The notes: a model not told the origin generated them from the letters alone. Numbered from the stretch's first letter, positions 40,083 to 50,296 are shown. The stretch: 64,000 nt of DNA from Actinoplanes campanulatus (GCF_014647795.1 NZ_BMPW01000003.1:396560-460559), one strand, 5' to 3'. Program-made: numbers and translations.

Positions 40083-42629
40083 CTACGCGGCGGCTCGGTA
40101 GGCGCGGTCGGCCGGATCCAACGCGGTGGCGGCGCGGGCCGTCGGATGGAGAACGGTGGTGGCTTGAAGGTGTTCCAGCGGCATGAGATCGGCTCGGAGA
40201 ACCGCCGCCAGCTTTCCGGCCAGGCCCAGCCGGACCTGGCCGGACTCGCAGTCGACCACCACGGTCGCCACACCGGCCAGCGCGGGCGCGAGCAGGACGG
40301 GGTCGGGCCCGCTCGTGGCCCGGCCGTCGGTGACCACCACCAGCAGCGGACGCCGTCGCGGGTCACGGCGGCGCTCCGTGGCGATGGTCGCGGCCGCGGC
40401 CCGGAGACCCGCCGCGAGCGGGGTACGGCCCCCGGTCCGCAACGCGGCCAGCCGCATCACGCCGACCTCGTGACTGGACGTCGGCGGCAGCACCACCTCG
40501 GCGTCCCGCCCCCGGAAGGTGATCATCCCGATCCGGTCCCGCCTCTGGTAGGCGTCCCGCAACAGCGACAGCACCGCCGTCTTGACCAGCGTCATCCGCT
40601 TCCGCGCGGCCATCGACCCGGACGCGTCCACCACGAAGAGGACCAGGTTCGCCTCGCGCCCCACATGGACCGACTCCCGCAGATCCCGCGGCGACACCCG
40701 GATCCCACCCCGCCGCTCCCGAACAGGCTGATCCTCGGACCCCGCCCCCCGCACAAGCCGCTCCTGGGACACCCACTCCTGGGATACCGACCCCGGCACA
40801 AGCTGGTCCTGGGCCAGCCACCCCTGGGACAACCCTTCCTCAGACACCGACTCCCCCACCAACCGGTCCGGGGACAGTCGTTTCTGGAACACCCGCTCCT
40901 GGGAGACCGGCTCCTGAGACACCCGGTCCTGAGACACCCGGTCCTGAGACACCCGGTCCTGAGACACCCGGTCCTGGGAGGGCTGGTCATGGGATGTGCC
41001 GTTGCGGGTGGCGTGGGTGACGGGGGTCGGGTGGGTGGGGGTGATGGTGTCGAGGGCGGCTCGGTCGAGGGCCGCCCGGAGAGTGGCGAAGAGGTGAGGG
41101 GCTCCGGAGAGCTTGCCCTGCGGGACGCGGCTGCCGACTACACGGCCTCTGCGGGCGAAGGCCGGGGAGCGGCGGCCGGCGTGACCGCCCTCGCCACGGG
41201 CGGTGATCCGGAGTGTGCGGGTACGGAACGCCTGACCGGCGGTGGCCGTCGCGCCCGCCTTCGCCGGTTGTGGCGCCTCGTCGTTGCTGGACGGGGGCGT
41301 GCTCTCCTCCGTACCCCCGTGGGGTGATCCTGCTCCGGACGGCCCGCCGCCGTCGCGCGGGGTGTCGTTTCGGGGGCCTCCGCCGCCGGGACCGCCGTCG
41401 TCCGGGTCCGGGTCGATGTCGGGGTCCGGCTCGTCGTCGGGGTCGCCACCGTGCTGGCTGGCCTGTTCGCGGTCGGCTTGGTCGCGCTCGGCCTGGTCAA
41501 GGTCGGCACGTTCCTGCTCGGCACGTTCCTGTTCGGAGCGTTCCTGTTCGGCCTGGCGTTCGGCCTCGGCCAGGGCGTCCTCGAGCTTCTGCTCGTCGGT
41601 GCCGGGCGGGTCCAGCGGGTCGGTACGGCGGCGGTGCGGGAGGGCCAGGCCGGCGGCGTCCCGGACGTCGTCGGCGGTGACCCGGTCGCGGCCGTGCCAG
41701 GCGGCCAGGGCTACGGCGCAGCGGGCGACCACGATGTCGGCGCGCATGCCGTCCACGCCGTAGGCGAGGCAGACCCGGGCGATCCGGTCGAGTTCGGCGT
41801 CGGGCAGTGTCACCGCCGGAAGGGCGGCGCGGGCGGCGGCGATGCGGGCCGCGTAGTCGCGTTCGGCGTCGGCGTAGCGCGCCGCGAAACCGTCCGGGTC
41901 GGCCTCGTAGGCGAGGCGGCGGCGCACCACCTCGGCGCGCTGGCGGGCGTCACGGGGTGCGGCGACGTTCACGACCAGGCCGAACCGGTCGACCAGCTGG
42001 GGCCGGGGCTCGCCCTCCTCCGGGTTCATGGTGCCGACGAGCAGGAATCTGGCCGCGTGCTTGACCGACACCCCGTCCCGCTCGACGTGTGCCCGGCCCA
42101 TCGCCGCCGCGTCCAGAAGCAGGTCCACCAGGTGGTCCGGCAGGAGGTTCACCTCGTCGACATAGAGGACACCCCGGTGCGCGGCGGCGAGCAGACCCGG
42201 CTCGTAGGCCTTCACCCCGTCGGTGAGCGCGCGTTGCAGGTCGAGCGTGCCGACCACCCGGTCCTCGGTGGCGCCGACCGGCAACTCGACGAGCAACGCG
42301 GGCCGGACCGTCGCCGCGGCCACGGCGTCCGCCGGGGCGGCCGGGTGGCCCGGCCCGCCGGCCGGGCCATCTGGACGTCCCGGGATGGGGTGCGGGCCGT
42401 CCGGGCAAGCCGGGTCCGGGGCGGCGGGATCGCAGGCGAAACGGCAGCCGGATACCACCGTGACCGGTGGCAGCAGGCCGGCCAGGGCGCGGACGACGGT
42501 GCTCTTCGCGGTGCCCTTCTCGCCTCGGACCAGGACCCCGCCGACCGCCGGGGACACCGAGGTCAGCAGCAGGGCCAGGCGCAGGTCGTCGAGGCCCACC
42601 ACGGCCGAGAACGGGTACGGAGTAGTCAC
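40083..42629 (-). CDS. magnesium-chelatase-type ATPase with VWA domain (cobaltochelatase subunit)
   Basis: Fused ChlI/ChlD-type protein of 848 residues, probably the AAA+ motor of cobalt insertion with a CobN-type subunit encoded elsewhere. The AAA+ module has Walker A GEKGTAKS (36-43), VEDRVVGTLD-like loop and LLPDHLVDLLLDAAAMGR. A long acidic Gln/Glu/Asp linker (~340-470) is followed by an unusual region of VSQDR-type pentapeptide repeats. A C-terminal VWA domain has MIDAS motif DASGS (668-672). Start is GTG with GGAAGG upstream. It is the first gene behind a cobalamin riboswitch, consistent with a cobalt rather than magnesium role. Confidence 0.88.
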   Translation of the reverse strand: MTTPYPFSAVVGLDDLRLALLLTSVSPAVGGVLVRGEKGTAKSTVVRALAGLLPPVTVVSGCRFACDPAAPDPACPDGPHPIPGRPDGPAGGPGHPAAPADAVAAATVRPALLVELPVGATEDRVVGTLDLQRALTDGVKAYEPGLLAAAHRGVLYVDEVNLLPDHLVDLLLDAAAMGRAHVERDGVSVKHAARFLLVGTMNPEEGEPRPQLVDRFGLVVNVAAPRDARQRAEVVRRRLAYEADPDGFAARYADAERDYAARIAAARAALPAVTLPDAELDRIARVCLAYGVDGMRADIVVARCAVALAAWHGRDRVTADDVRDAAGLALPHRRRTDPLDPPGTDEQKLEDALAEAERQAEQERSEQERAEQERADLDQAERDQADREQASQHGGDPDDEPDPDIDPDPDDGGPGGGGPRNDTPRDGGGPSGAGSPHGGTEESTPPSSNDEAPQPAKAGATATAGQAFRTRTLRITARGEGGHAGRRSPAFARRGRVVGSRVPQGKLSGAPHLFATLRAALDRAALDTITPTHPTPVTHATRNGTSHDQPSQDRVSQDRVSQDRVSQDRVSQEPVSQERVFQKRLSPDRLVGESVSEEGLSQGWLAQDQLVPGSVSQEWVSQERLVRGAGSEDQPVRERRGGIRVSPRDLRESVHVGREANLVLFVVDASGSMAARKRMTLVKTAVLSLLRDAYQRRDRIGMITFRGRDAEVVLPPTSSHEVGVMRLAALRTGGRTPLAAGLRAAAATIATERRRDPRRRPLLVVVTDGRATSGPDPVLLAPALAGVATVVVDCESGQVRLGLAGKLAAVLRADLMPLEHLQATTVLHPTARAATALDPADRAYRAAA
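40916..40975. repeat. 15-bp perfect tandem repeat in the chelatase gene
   Basis: Four identical 15-base units (gagacacccggtcct on the + strand) encode VSQDR pentapeptides in the linker between AAA+ and VWA domains. Degenerate units continue to about 40740. Confidence 0.92.
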
Positions 42630-42673
42630 CAGGATCCCTTCCGGCGGGTGTCCACGCCCGCTCGTCGGTCGAC
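42630..42673 (-). promoter_or_regulatory. expression platform of the cobalamin riboswitch
   Basis: Between aptamer and start codon. On the - strand, the segment complementary to + 42658-42664 (CGAGCGG in the RNA) can pair with the 3' strand of P1 (CCGCTCG). This competes with the P1 helix itself. The chelatase ribosome site GGAAGGG lies 6-7 bases before the GTG. The arrangement allows ligand-dependent switching; whether it is transcriptional or translational is not clear. Confidence 0.6.
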
Positions 42674-42824
42674 GCGAGCGGCCGGAGTCTCCTGACTCCC
42701 GGATCGACGTTTCCCGCTCGCCTTCCGGCGCAGGCGCCGTGGCGTGTGTGGTCAGCGGGTCGCTCCCCGGTCACAGTGGCGGGACCGTCCCGGAATCGCA
42801 CCGGGTTCCTCCGCAACCGCTCGC
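42674..42824 (-). ncRNA. cobalamin riboswitch aptamer
   Basis: Leader RNA sensing adenosyl- or other cobalamin, controlling the chelatase-cobO-cobB-cobE operon. On the - strand the conserved core is present in order: CCCGGTGCGATTCCGGGA, then GGTCCCGCCACTGTGACCGG (+ 42766-42807), and the 3' B12-box AGTCAGGAGACTCCGGC (+ 42681-42698). Ends are closed by a perfect 8-bp P1 helix, GCGAGCGG (+ 42817-42824) with CCGCTCGC (+ 42674-42681). Cobalamin should repress the operon when bound, as known for this class. Confidence 0.95.
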
Positions 42825-42999
42825 CGGTCACTCTTCCCGACCGGCCGGGCACCCGTCAACGCGGGATCCGTCACCCGCCGGGCGTGCTTTCCCCAAGGCG
42901 GTCCGAACGCTCGGCGCCGCGTGTGCGCCACCTGGTCCGGCAACGAGGGCTGGGCTACGACCGGACGAGCTACGGCCGAATCAGCGGCGGCGGGGTGGG

Positions 43000-44571
43000 T
43001 CAGCGGGTTACGGCCTTCTCGGTGGCGGGGAGGGGCTCGGGAGCCAGGCGGTCGAGTTCGGCCACCACGTCGAGGACGGCCAGGGCGGAGCGTTCCACCA
43101 GGGGGCGCAGGCGGCGGTAGAGGGCGGCGTCCTCCGGGTCGGGGTGGGTGGCGTTCGCGGTGGGGACCAGGTCGGCGGCGCGGTCCAGGTCGGGGAGTTC
43201 GCCGAGGGCGTGCCGGGCCAGGAGGCAGGCGCCCAGGGCGGTGCCCTCGGGGACGTCGGCGACCGTCACCGGGAGGTCCAGGGCGGAGGCCAGGACGGAC
43301 ACCCACAGGCGGGAGGCGGCGGCGCCGCCGGTGGCGCGGATCTCGGTGACCGGGCAGCCCTCGGCGTCGAAGGAGTCGCGGACCAGGGCGAGCTGCTGGC
43401 AGACGCCCTCCACGGCGGCGCGGACCAGGTGCGGGCGGGCGTGTTCGCGGCGCAGGCCCAGGTAGGCGCCGCGCATGCCGGGGCGCCACCAGGGGGCCCG
43501 TTCGCCGAGGAGGTAGGGCAGGCAGAGCAGGCCCTCGCTGCCGGCCCGGATCCCGGCGGCCTCGGCCAGCAGGGCGGCGTCCAGGTCGTCGGCGCCCTCG
43601 CCCGCGACGCCGGGCGCACGGTCAGGCGCGCCGGCGGCGAGGCTCTGGGCGGCCCAGCGTACGACCGAGCCGGCGTTGTTGACCGCTCCGCCGATCACCC
43701 AGCGGTCCTCGGTGAGGGCGTAGCAGAACAGGCGGCCGGCGGCGTCGGCGGTGGGGCGGTCCACGACGGTACGGAGGGCGCCGCTCGTGCCGAGGGAGAC
43801 CGCCGCGACGCCGGGCGGGGTGGCGCCGACGCCGAGGTTGGCGAGCGGGCCGTCGGCGGCGCCGATGATCAGCGGTACGTCCGGGGGCAGGCCCGCGGCG
43901 GTGGCCACCTCGGGAGACAGCCGGAGGGCGTGGGTGGTGGGGACGACCTCGGCGAGCTGCCCGGGGCGCACGCCGGCGATCGCCAGGGCCTCGTCGTCCC
44001 ACCGGCGGGAGTGGATGTCGTAGAGGCCGGTGCCGGAGGCGATCGACAGGTCCACCAGGAACGGGTCGTCGGCCAGCGCCGCGACGATCAGTTCCTTGAC
44101 GCCGCCCCAGCGCGGGGTGCCGCGCAGCGTGCCCGGGTCCTCCTCGGCCCACCAGGCCAGTTTCGTGAGTGGCGACATCGGGTGGACCGGGGTGCCGGTG
44201 CGGGCCTGGAGGCGTTTCGCGGGCCCGGCCGCGACGATCTTCTCGCACTGCCGGGCGGAGCGGCCGTCCGCCCACGTCACCACGGGGCCGAGGGGACGGC
44301 CGGCGGCGTCCATCGGCAGCAGCGCGTGCAGAAAGGAGCTGAGGCTGACCGCGATCACCCGGTCGCCGCGCTCGCGGCACTCGGCGGCCACGTCGGCGAG
44401 TGCCTTCATGGCGGCGCGGGTGAGCTGCCGGGGGTCGAGTTCGGCCCGGCCGGGCCCGGGCACCGACAGTGGGTAGTGGACGCTCGTGAGCGCCCGCAGC
44501 TCACCGGCCGGGCCGGCGGCGACCCCCTTGGTCGCGGTGGTCCCGGTGTCGATCCCGATCACGACGTCCAT
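43000..44571 (-). CDS. FGGY-family carbohydrate kinase (gluconokinase/xylulokinase-like)
   Basis: Sugar kinase of 523 residues. The N-terminal actin-like domain has VVIGIDTGTTATKGVA (phosphate-binding) and VTWADGRSARQC. The catalytic-base region is IIGAADGPLANLGVG, with Asp in GAADG, followed by SLGTSGALR and the C-terminal adenosine motif RATGGAAASRLW. Similarity is nearest gluconate or xylulose kinases, but the substrate cannot be fixed without neighbours; no transporter or sugar-pathway gene is adjacent. ATG follows GGGAGGGG. Lies upstream of, and reads toward, the cobalamin riboswitch region without a clear terminator between. Confidence 0.9.
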   Translation of the reverse strand: MDVVIGIDTGTTATKGVAAGPAGELRALTSVHYPLSVPGPGRAELDPRQLTRAAMKALADVAAECRERGDRVIAVSLSSFLHALLPMDAAGRPLGPVVTWADGRSARQCEKIVAAGPAKRLQARTGTPVHPMSPLTKLAWWAEEDPGTLRGTPRWGGVKELIVAALADDPFLVDLSIASGTGLYDIHSRRWDDEALAIAGVRPGQLAEVVPTTHALRLSPEVATAAGLPPDVPLIIGAADGPLANLGVGATPPGVAAVSLGTSGALRTVVDRPTADAAGRLFCYALTEDRWVIGGAVNNAGSVVRWAAQSLAAGAPDRAPGVAGEGADDLDAALLAEAAGIRAGSEGLLCLPYLLGERAPWWRPGMRGAYLGLRREHARPHLVRAAVEGVCQQLALVRDSFDAEGCPVTEIRATGGAAASRLWVSVLASALDLPVTVADVPEGTALGACLLARHALGELPDLDRAADLVPTANATHPDPEDAALYRRLRPLVERSALAVLDVVAELDRLAPEPLPATEKAVTR

Positions 44572-44660
44572 GCTTCCCCTCCCGAACGTGCCGACCAGAC
44601 CCTCTCATGCCCACCCGAGCCCCGAACCAGACAACCAGATCCAGGAGACCCACCACTCCC

Positions 44661-44760
44661 GCAAAACGCCGCCGGTGTCGAGGCACGTGATTCGCCGACG
44701 CAGCGGGGTGTGCTGCGGCGGTGAATCACCTGCCTCGACACCGGTTACAAGGCGTTTTGC
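44661..44760. repeat. 100-bp imperfect palindrome (possible MITE or REP-like element)
   Basis: Two arms of about 45 bases form a long inverted repeat. The left arm (from 44661) and right arm (ending 44760) share GCAAAACGCC at the tips, then CCGGTGTCGAGGCA, GTGATTC, CCG and CGCAGC. They differ by a small insertion and three single bases, and a loop of about 7 bases (GGGGTGT) lies between. It would fold to one long hairpin. It is far longer than nearby terminators and sits between the FGGY kinase start and the citrate synthase end. No coding capacity. Confidence 0.8.
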
Positions 44761-44842
44761 CGCGGAGCGAAGCGAAGCCATCAGGCCCGGCATTAATCGA
44801 CAACTGTCCACCCCGTACGAGAAATGGGTCTTCAAAAGCGAA

Positions 44843-44868
44843 ACGCCCCGCCGGGAAGGGCGGGGCGT
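44843..44868 (-). terminator. citrate synthase terminator
   Basis: Perfect 10-bp GC stem (44843-44852 with 44859-44868), 6-base loop. On the - strand it is followed by TTTCGCTTTT, a good U-rich tail. Lies 18 bp downstream of the gltA stop. Confidence 0.88.
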
Positions 44869-44885
44869 CGCGGGTGGAGAAAAGG

Positions 44886-46169
<1,284 letters not shown>

Positions 46170-46342
46170 GTATTTCCCTCACTTCACCGGCAGATGTCCC
46201 AAAGATTTTGCCGTTCACCGTAAACCCTCAACCTGAATGGGTCATCAGGTGGCCGCCTGTTGAGGCATTGGTCACCAGTGCGTATGGGTCGTTGCGCCAT
46301 AGACAATGGTCGGTATATTGCGACGCTGTTACGGGAGGGCCC

Positions 46343-47101
46343 ATGCAGATCCCGGCCGAGGGACCCGTTGTCGTGGGGGTCGGCGGCACGGCGACCGACC
46401 CGGCCGCCGTCCGGTTCGCCGCGCGGGAGGCGGTCTCCCGCGGGCGAGCGCTCACCGTCGTCCACGCCTTCACGTGGCCGGGACCCGGCGAGTACGCCCT
46501 GGCCCGCCGGGCCGCCTCACGCATCGTCGAGGAGGCGGTCTCCATCGCCCAGCGTTCCACACCGGGGATCGCCGCGCGGGGCCATCTCGTGGATGGGCCA
46601 CCCGAGCGTGTCCTGCTACGCCTGACCAGGTCTTCCACCCTGCTCGTCCTCGGCGGCGGCCTGGTCGAGGTGGTGCTGCGGGCGTGGTGCCCGGTGGCGG
46701 TGGCCCGCCGGCACCGCACGCCGTCCGGCCCGGTCCTGGCCGCCGTCGACGGGTCGCCGGTCTCGGCCGCGGTGCTGCGGTTCGCCGCCGAGCAGGCCCG
46801 GCGCCGGGGTGGCCGGGTGGACGTGGTGTACGCCGGCGAGCCCGCCGGCCGTCCGGTCCTCGACGGCGTCCGTCCCCGTCTGCTCTCCGGCGACCCGGCC
46901 GGCGCCCTGGTGCACGCCTCCCGCGGCGCCGGCCTGATCGTGCTGGGGCCGCGCGGGCCGGGCACCCGCGGCCGGCTGGGCACGGTCGCGGCCGCGGTGC
47001 TGCGGCACGGCGGCTGTCCGGCGGTCTTCGTGCACGGACCGGCAGGTTTCCGGAACCCCGGTAACCCGGTGCCCGAATTGCTACCGTTGGCCCACACATA
47101 G
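46343..47101 (+). CDS. universal stress protein, tandem Usp domains
   Basis: Cytosolic protein of 252 residues with two Usp folds. The first begins VVVGVGGTATDPAAVRFAAR and ends near STLLVLGGG; the second begins VLAAVDGSPVSAAVLRFAAE and ends GLIVLGPRGPGTRGRLG. The second copy retains the ATP-binding-type G-x2-G-x9-G-S/T-like pattern (GPRGPGTRGRLGTVA); the first is shortened. The ATG at 46343 is preferred because GGGAGGG precedes it; an upstream frame extension crosses the divergent promoter. Just 29 bp before the GGDEF-EAL gene, so they may be co-transcribed. Role in stress survival is inferred from the family. Confidence 0.88.
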   Translation: MQIPAEGPVVVGVGGTATDPAAVRFAAREAVSRGRALTVVHAFTWPGPGEYALARRAASRIVEEAVSIAQRSTPGIAARGHLVDGPPERVLLRLTRSSTLLVLGGGLVEVVLRAWCPVAVARRHRTPSGPVLAAVDGSPVSAAVLRFAAEQARRRGGRVDVVYAGEPAGRPVLDGVRPRLLSGDPAGALVHASRGAGLIVLGPRGPGTRGRLGTVAAAVLRHGGCPAVFVHGPAGFRNPGNPVPELLPLAHT

Positions 47102-47130
47102 GTCTTCGGGCTGTACGGGAGGAATCCCCG

Positions 47131-49461
47131 GTGCAATCGGTGCTCCCGCCCGGAATCGCCCGACGGCTATGGCAGGTCATCGCCGTGGGCGGCGTCATCG
47201 CCACCGTGCTCTACGGGTTGTTCCCGTCATCGGCTGTCGGCACGATCGCGTTCACGCTGCTGGCGGTCATCGTCGTGCTGGCCTGCTTCACCGGGCCGCG
47301 GCGGTGGGGCGCCGAGCCGCCGGGCGCATGGCTGCTGATGGGCGCGGCCGCGCTGCTGTTCATGATCGGCGTGATGATCCGCCCGACGGTCACCGAGATG
47401 CCGATGCCGTGGCCGCTGCTCGCCGACGTCGCCTCGTTCAGCGGGTACCTGCTGCTCGGCGCGTTCATCCTGGTCCTGCTGAAGAAGCGGGGCAGCCTCG
47501 ACCGGCACGCGGTGCTGGACGGACTGATCGTCTGCCTGGCCGCCGGGGTGGCCACCACGCTGCTGCTGGCCCTGCCTGCGGCCCAGATCCCCGGCCGGGA
47601 CCCGGTGCTCTCCGGCATCCAGGGCATGTACCCGATGTTCGACGTGCTGCTCCTGCTGCTGCTGGTGAACCTCACCTTCACGGCGAAGACCTGGCCGGTC
47701 AGCCTGATCGGGTTGATCGTCATGATGTCGATGATCTTCGCGGGCGACCTGGCCTACGCGATCGTCGGGGTGCAGGGCCACATCTACGCGTCGCCGCTGC
47801 TCAACGTGCCGTACATGATCGCGTACACCGGGCTCGGGGTGGCCGCGACGCACCCGTCCGTGGTGGAGATGAGCCGGGCCGCCAAGCTGCCCGCCCAGGC
47901 CTGGTCCTGGCCGCGGCTGTCGCTGCTGCTGCCCGCCCTGGCCGTCCCGTTCGCCCTGCTGCTGACCACCGGCACCCGGTCGGCCGCCAGCCGGGTGCTG
48001 ATCGCGGTGACCGGCGCGATGATCGTCGCGCTGCTGCTGGTCCGGGCGATCGGCGCGGTCCGCGCCCAGGTGGCCGCCCAGCTGCGCTCCGAGCATCAGG
48101 CCGTCCACGACCCGCTGACCGGGCTGCCGAACCGGCAGTCCATGTCGGCCGAGATCGAGCGCCTGATCACCGTGGTGGATCCGGAGGGGCACGACCGGGT
48201 GTGGGTCTACATGCTCGACCTGGACGGCTTCAAGTGGGTCAACGACTCGTGGGGCCACGACACCGGCGACCAACTGGTGATCGACGTGGGCCGGCGGCTG
48301 CGGACCGGGGTTCCGCACGGCATCCCGGTGGCCCGGGTCGGCGGCGACGAGTTCCTGCTCGTGTTCATCGGCGAGAAGGGCGGGGCGCTGCGCCTGGTCG
48401 ACGACATCCGCGGCTGCTTCGCCAAGCCGTTCCCGGTCCGCGACCACGACGTGGTGATCAGCGCGTCGATCGGCATCTCGCACGCCGTGGCCGACCCGGT
48501 CAACGCCGAGGTCACCGCCGAGGCCCTGATGCGCGACGCCGACACCGCCATGTACCGGGCCAAGGCCGAGGGCCCGGGACGGTCCATCATCTTCGACACC
48601 AGCATGCACACCCAGGTCCGGGAGCGCATCGAGCTGGAGGTGGCGCTGCGCCAGGCGCTCGCCGAGGAGCAGCTGCACGTGGCCTACCAGCCGCTGGTCC
48701 GGCTGGAGACCGGGATCCCGGTGGGCGCCGAGGCGCTGGTCCGCTGGATGCATCCGGAACGCGGCCCGATCCCGCCGATGACCTTCATCTCGATCGCCGA
48801 GGACGCCGGCCTGATCAACGCGATCGGCACCTGGGTACGCAAGGAGGCCCTGCGCCAGCTCGGCGTGTGGCGCTCGGAGGGCACCGTCCACGACGACTTC
48901 TACCTGTCGATCAACGTCTCGCCGCGCCAGCTCAGCGACCCGGAGCTGCCGCTGATCGTGTCCGGCGAGATGGTCCGGTACGGCGTCCCGCCGCACTGCG
49001 TGGCCCTGGAGATGACCGAGTCGGTGATGGTGGACGGTTCCAGCGTCACCTCGCGGGTCCTCTTCGAACTGCGCGAACTCGGTGTACGGCTACTGGTGGA
49101 CGACTTCGGCACGGGGTTCTCGGCGCTCGGCTACCTGCGCAAGTTCCCGGTCACCGGCGTCAAGATCGACCGCTCGTTCGTGACCGGGCTCGGGGTCAAC
49201 CACGAGGACGACGAGATCGTCCGCGCCGTGGTGGCGATGAGTCACGCGCTCGGTCTCAGCGTGATCGCCGAGGGGGTGGAGACGCCGTTGCAGCGGGAGG
49301 CCCTGTACGCGGTCGGCGTCGTCAACGGCCAGGGCTGGCTGTGGGGCGCCGCCGTGCCGGCCGCCGAGTTCGCCCAGCGCTGGCGGGACGTGGTGATGGG
49401 CGGCCCGGCCGTACCGGAGGTCGCGGCGGACCCGTCGGGCCGGCACCGCCGGCCCGACTGA
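47131..49461 (+). CDS. membrane GGDEF-EAL cyclic-di-GMP enzyme
   Basis: Protein of 776 residues. Residues 10-315 hold about ten hydrophobic segments forming an integral membrane sensor. The diguanylate cyclase domain has an intact GGDEF (404-408) and the metal Asp in MLDLDGFKWVNDSWGHD. The phosphodiesterase domain has EAL (534-536), SINVSPRQL, EMTESVMV, LLVDDFGTGFSAL, VKIDRSFV and VIAEGVET, so both activities look possible. GTG start with GGGAGGA upstream. Such hybrids control development and antibiotic production in actinomycetes through c-di-GMP. Input unknown. Probably co-transcribed with the Usp gene. Confidence 0.94.
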   Translation: MQSVLPPGIARRLWQVIAVGGVIATVLYGLFPSSAVGTIAFTLLAVIVVLACFTGPRRWGAEPPGAWLLMGAAALLFMIGVMIRPTVTEMPMPWPLLADVASFSGYLLLGAFILVLLKKRGSLDRHAVLDGLIVCLAAGVATTLLLALPAAQIPGRDPVLSGIQGMYPMFDVLLLLLLVNLTFTAKTWPVSLIGLIVMMSMIFAGDLAYAIVGVQGHIYASPLLNVPYMIAYTGLGVAATHPSVVEMSRAAKLPAQAWSWPRLSLLLPALAVPFALLLTTGTRSAASRVLIAVTGAMIVALLLVRAIGAVRAQVAAQLRSEHQAVHDPLTGLPNRQSMSAEIERLITVVDPEGHDRVWVYMLDLDGFKWVNDSWGHDTGDQLVIDVGRRLRTGVPHGIPVARVGGDEFLLVFIGEKGGALRLVDDIRGCFAKPFPVRDHDVVISASIGISHAVADPVNAEVTAEALMRDADTAMYRAKAEGPGRSIIFDTSMHTQVRERIELEVALRQALAEEQLHVAYQPLVRLETGIPVGAEALVRWMHPERGPIPPMTFISIAEDAGLINAIGTWVRKEALRQLGVWRSEGTVHDDFYLSINVSPRQLSDPELPLIVSGEMVRYGVPPHCVALEMTESVMVDGSSVTSRVLFELRELGVRLLVDDFGTGFSALGYLRKFPVTGVKIDRSFVTGLGVNHEDDEIVRAVVAMSHALGLSVIAEGVETPLQREALYAVGVVNGQGWLWGAAVPAAEFAQRWRDVVMGGPAVPEVAADPSGRHRRPD

Positions 49462-49467
49462 GGTCCG

Positions 49468-50097
49468 TCAGATCCGGGCGGCCCGCCGCTCCGGCTGGCC
49501 GTCGAGCCGGCTCGGCACACCGCGCCGCTCCTCACGCCGGAACGGCATGTCGTCCTTCGGGAACTCGAACAGCCAGAACGACTGCGCGTCCAGCCGGGTC
49601 GGCTGGGCCCGGCCGCAGGACGCCGCCCGGCTCAGCACCAGGGAGATCATCCGGGGCAGCTGGTTGCGTTCCTCGTTCCACGAGCAGATGTCGAAGAAGA
49701 CCTTGCCGTCCACCTCCTCGATCGGCGCGTACATCTGCCGCTGCAGGGCGACGAACACGCCCCGGCCCCGCTGGCCCAGCGCGGAGCCGGCGAAGATGCA
49801 GTAGAAGAGCCGGCGCTGCTCGTACAGCTCGGGCCAGTGGTACTGGAAGTAGTCCGCCGAGATCAGCGGGACCGACTCCAGGTCGTTCGTGATCGTGCCC
49901 ATCCCGGCGATGCCGTCGTCGTCCAGCGCCACGTGCTTGGCGATCCGTTTGTCGCTCATCATCTCGTCGAACTCGTGGCGGTACATGAGGTGCCGGTTGA
50001 CCGCGAGGATCCGCAGGTCGTTGAAACAGTTCGAATAGAAGTCCCAAGCCTCGTCCCGCATGTCGGCCGGTAGCTCGGGCATCACTTCCACGTGCAT
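49468..50097 (-). CDS. hypothetical protein, acyltransferase-like (GNAT/AHL-synthase-like) fold
   Basis: Protein of 209 residues, not firmly assigned. Its layout, with LPADMRDEAWDFYSNCFNDL near the N-terminus, RHEFDEMMSDKRIAKHVAL, GIAGMGTITNDLES and RGRGVFVALQRQMYAP, resembles N-acyltransferase folds of the GNAT or autoinducer-synthase type. KVFFDICSWNEERNQLPRMI is also acyl-CoA-dependent-like. ATG at 50095-50097 follows GAGAGGGGG. The open frame extends upstream, but that part overlaps the divergent promoter and a small + strand gene. The C-terminus is basic. No partner gene in the operon. Confidence 0.7.
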   Translation of the reverse strand: MHVEVMPELPADMRDEAWDFYSNCFNDLRILAVNRHLMYRHEFDEMMSDKRIAKHVALDDDGIAGMGTITNDLESVPLISADYFQYHWPELYEQRRLFYCIFAGSALGQRGRGVFVALQRQMYAPIEEVDGKVFFDICSWNEERNQLPRMISLVLSRAASCGRAQPTRLDAQSFWLFEFPKDDMPFRREERRGVPSRLDGQPERRAARI

Positions 50098-50212
50098 GGT
50101 GCCCCCTCTCGGTGTCAAACCTTCCAGGGACCCTGGTGCCGTGCGGCCAACTCGGGCATTATTCGCTGGCGGAATCCTGGTGTAAGCCACGTCACTGCCG
50201 ATCGGAGGTCCG

Positions 50213-50287
50213 ATGATCTGGCTGACCGTCCTGCTGGTGTCCCTCAGCGTCGGCCTGGCTGCCGCACTGATGGCCGCGACCAGGTAG
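50213..50287 (+). CDS. 24-residue single-pass membrane microprotein
   Basis: Short frame MIWLTVLLVSLSVGLAAALM followed by AATR. Almost the whole chain is one hydrophobic helix with a positively charged last residue. A GGAGG ribosome site (50204-50208) lies at correct spacing, and the stop is 9 bp before the exonuclease III start, so it could be co-translated with it. Small size means conservation is needed to prove it is real. Confidence 0.5.
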   Translation: MIWLTVLLVSLSVGLAAALMAATR

Positions 50288-50296
50288 AAAGCGGGT

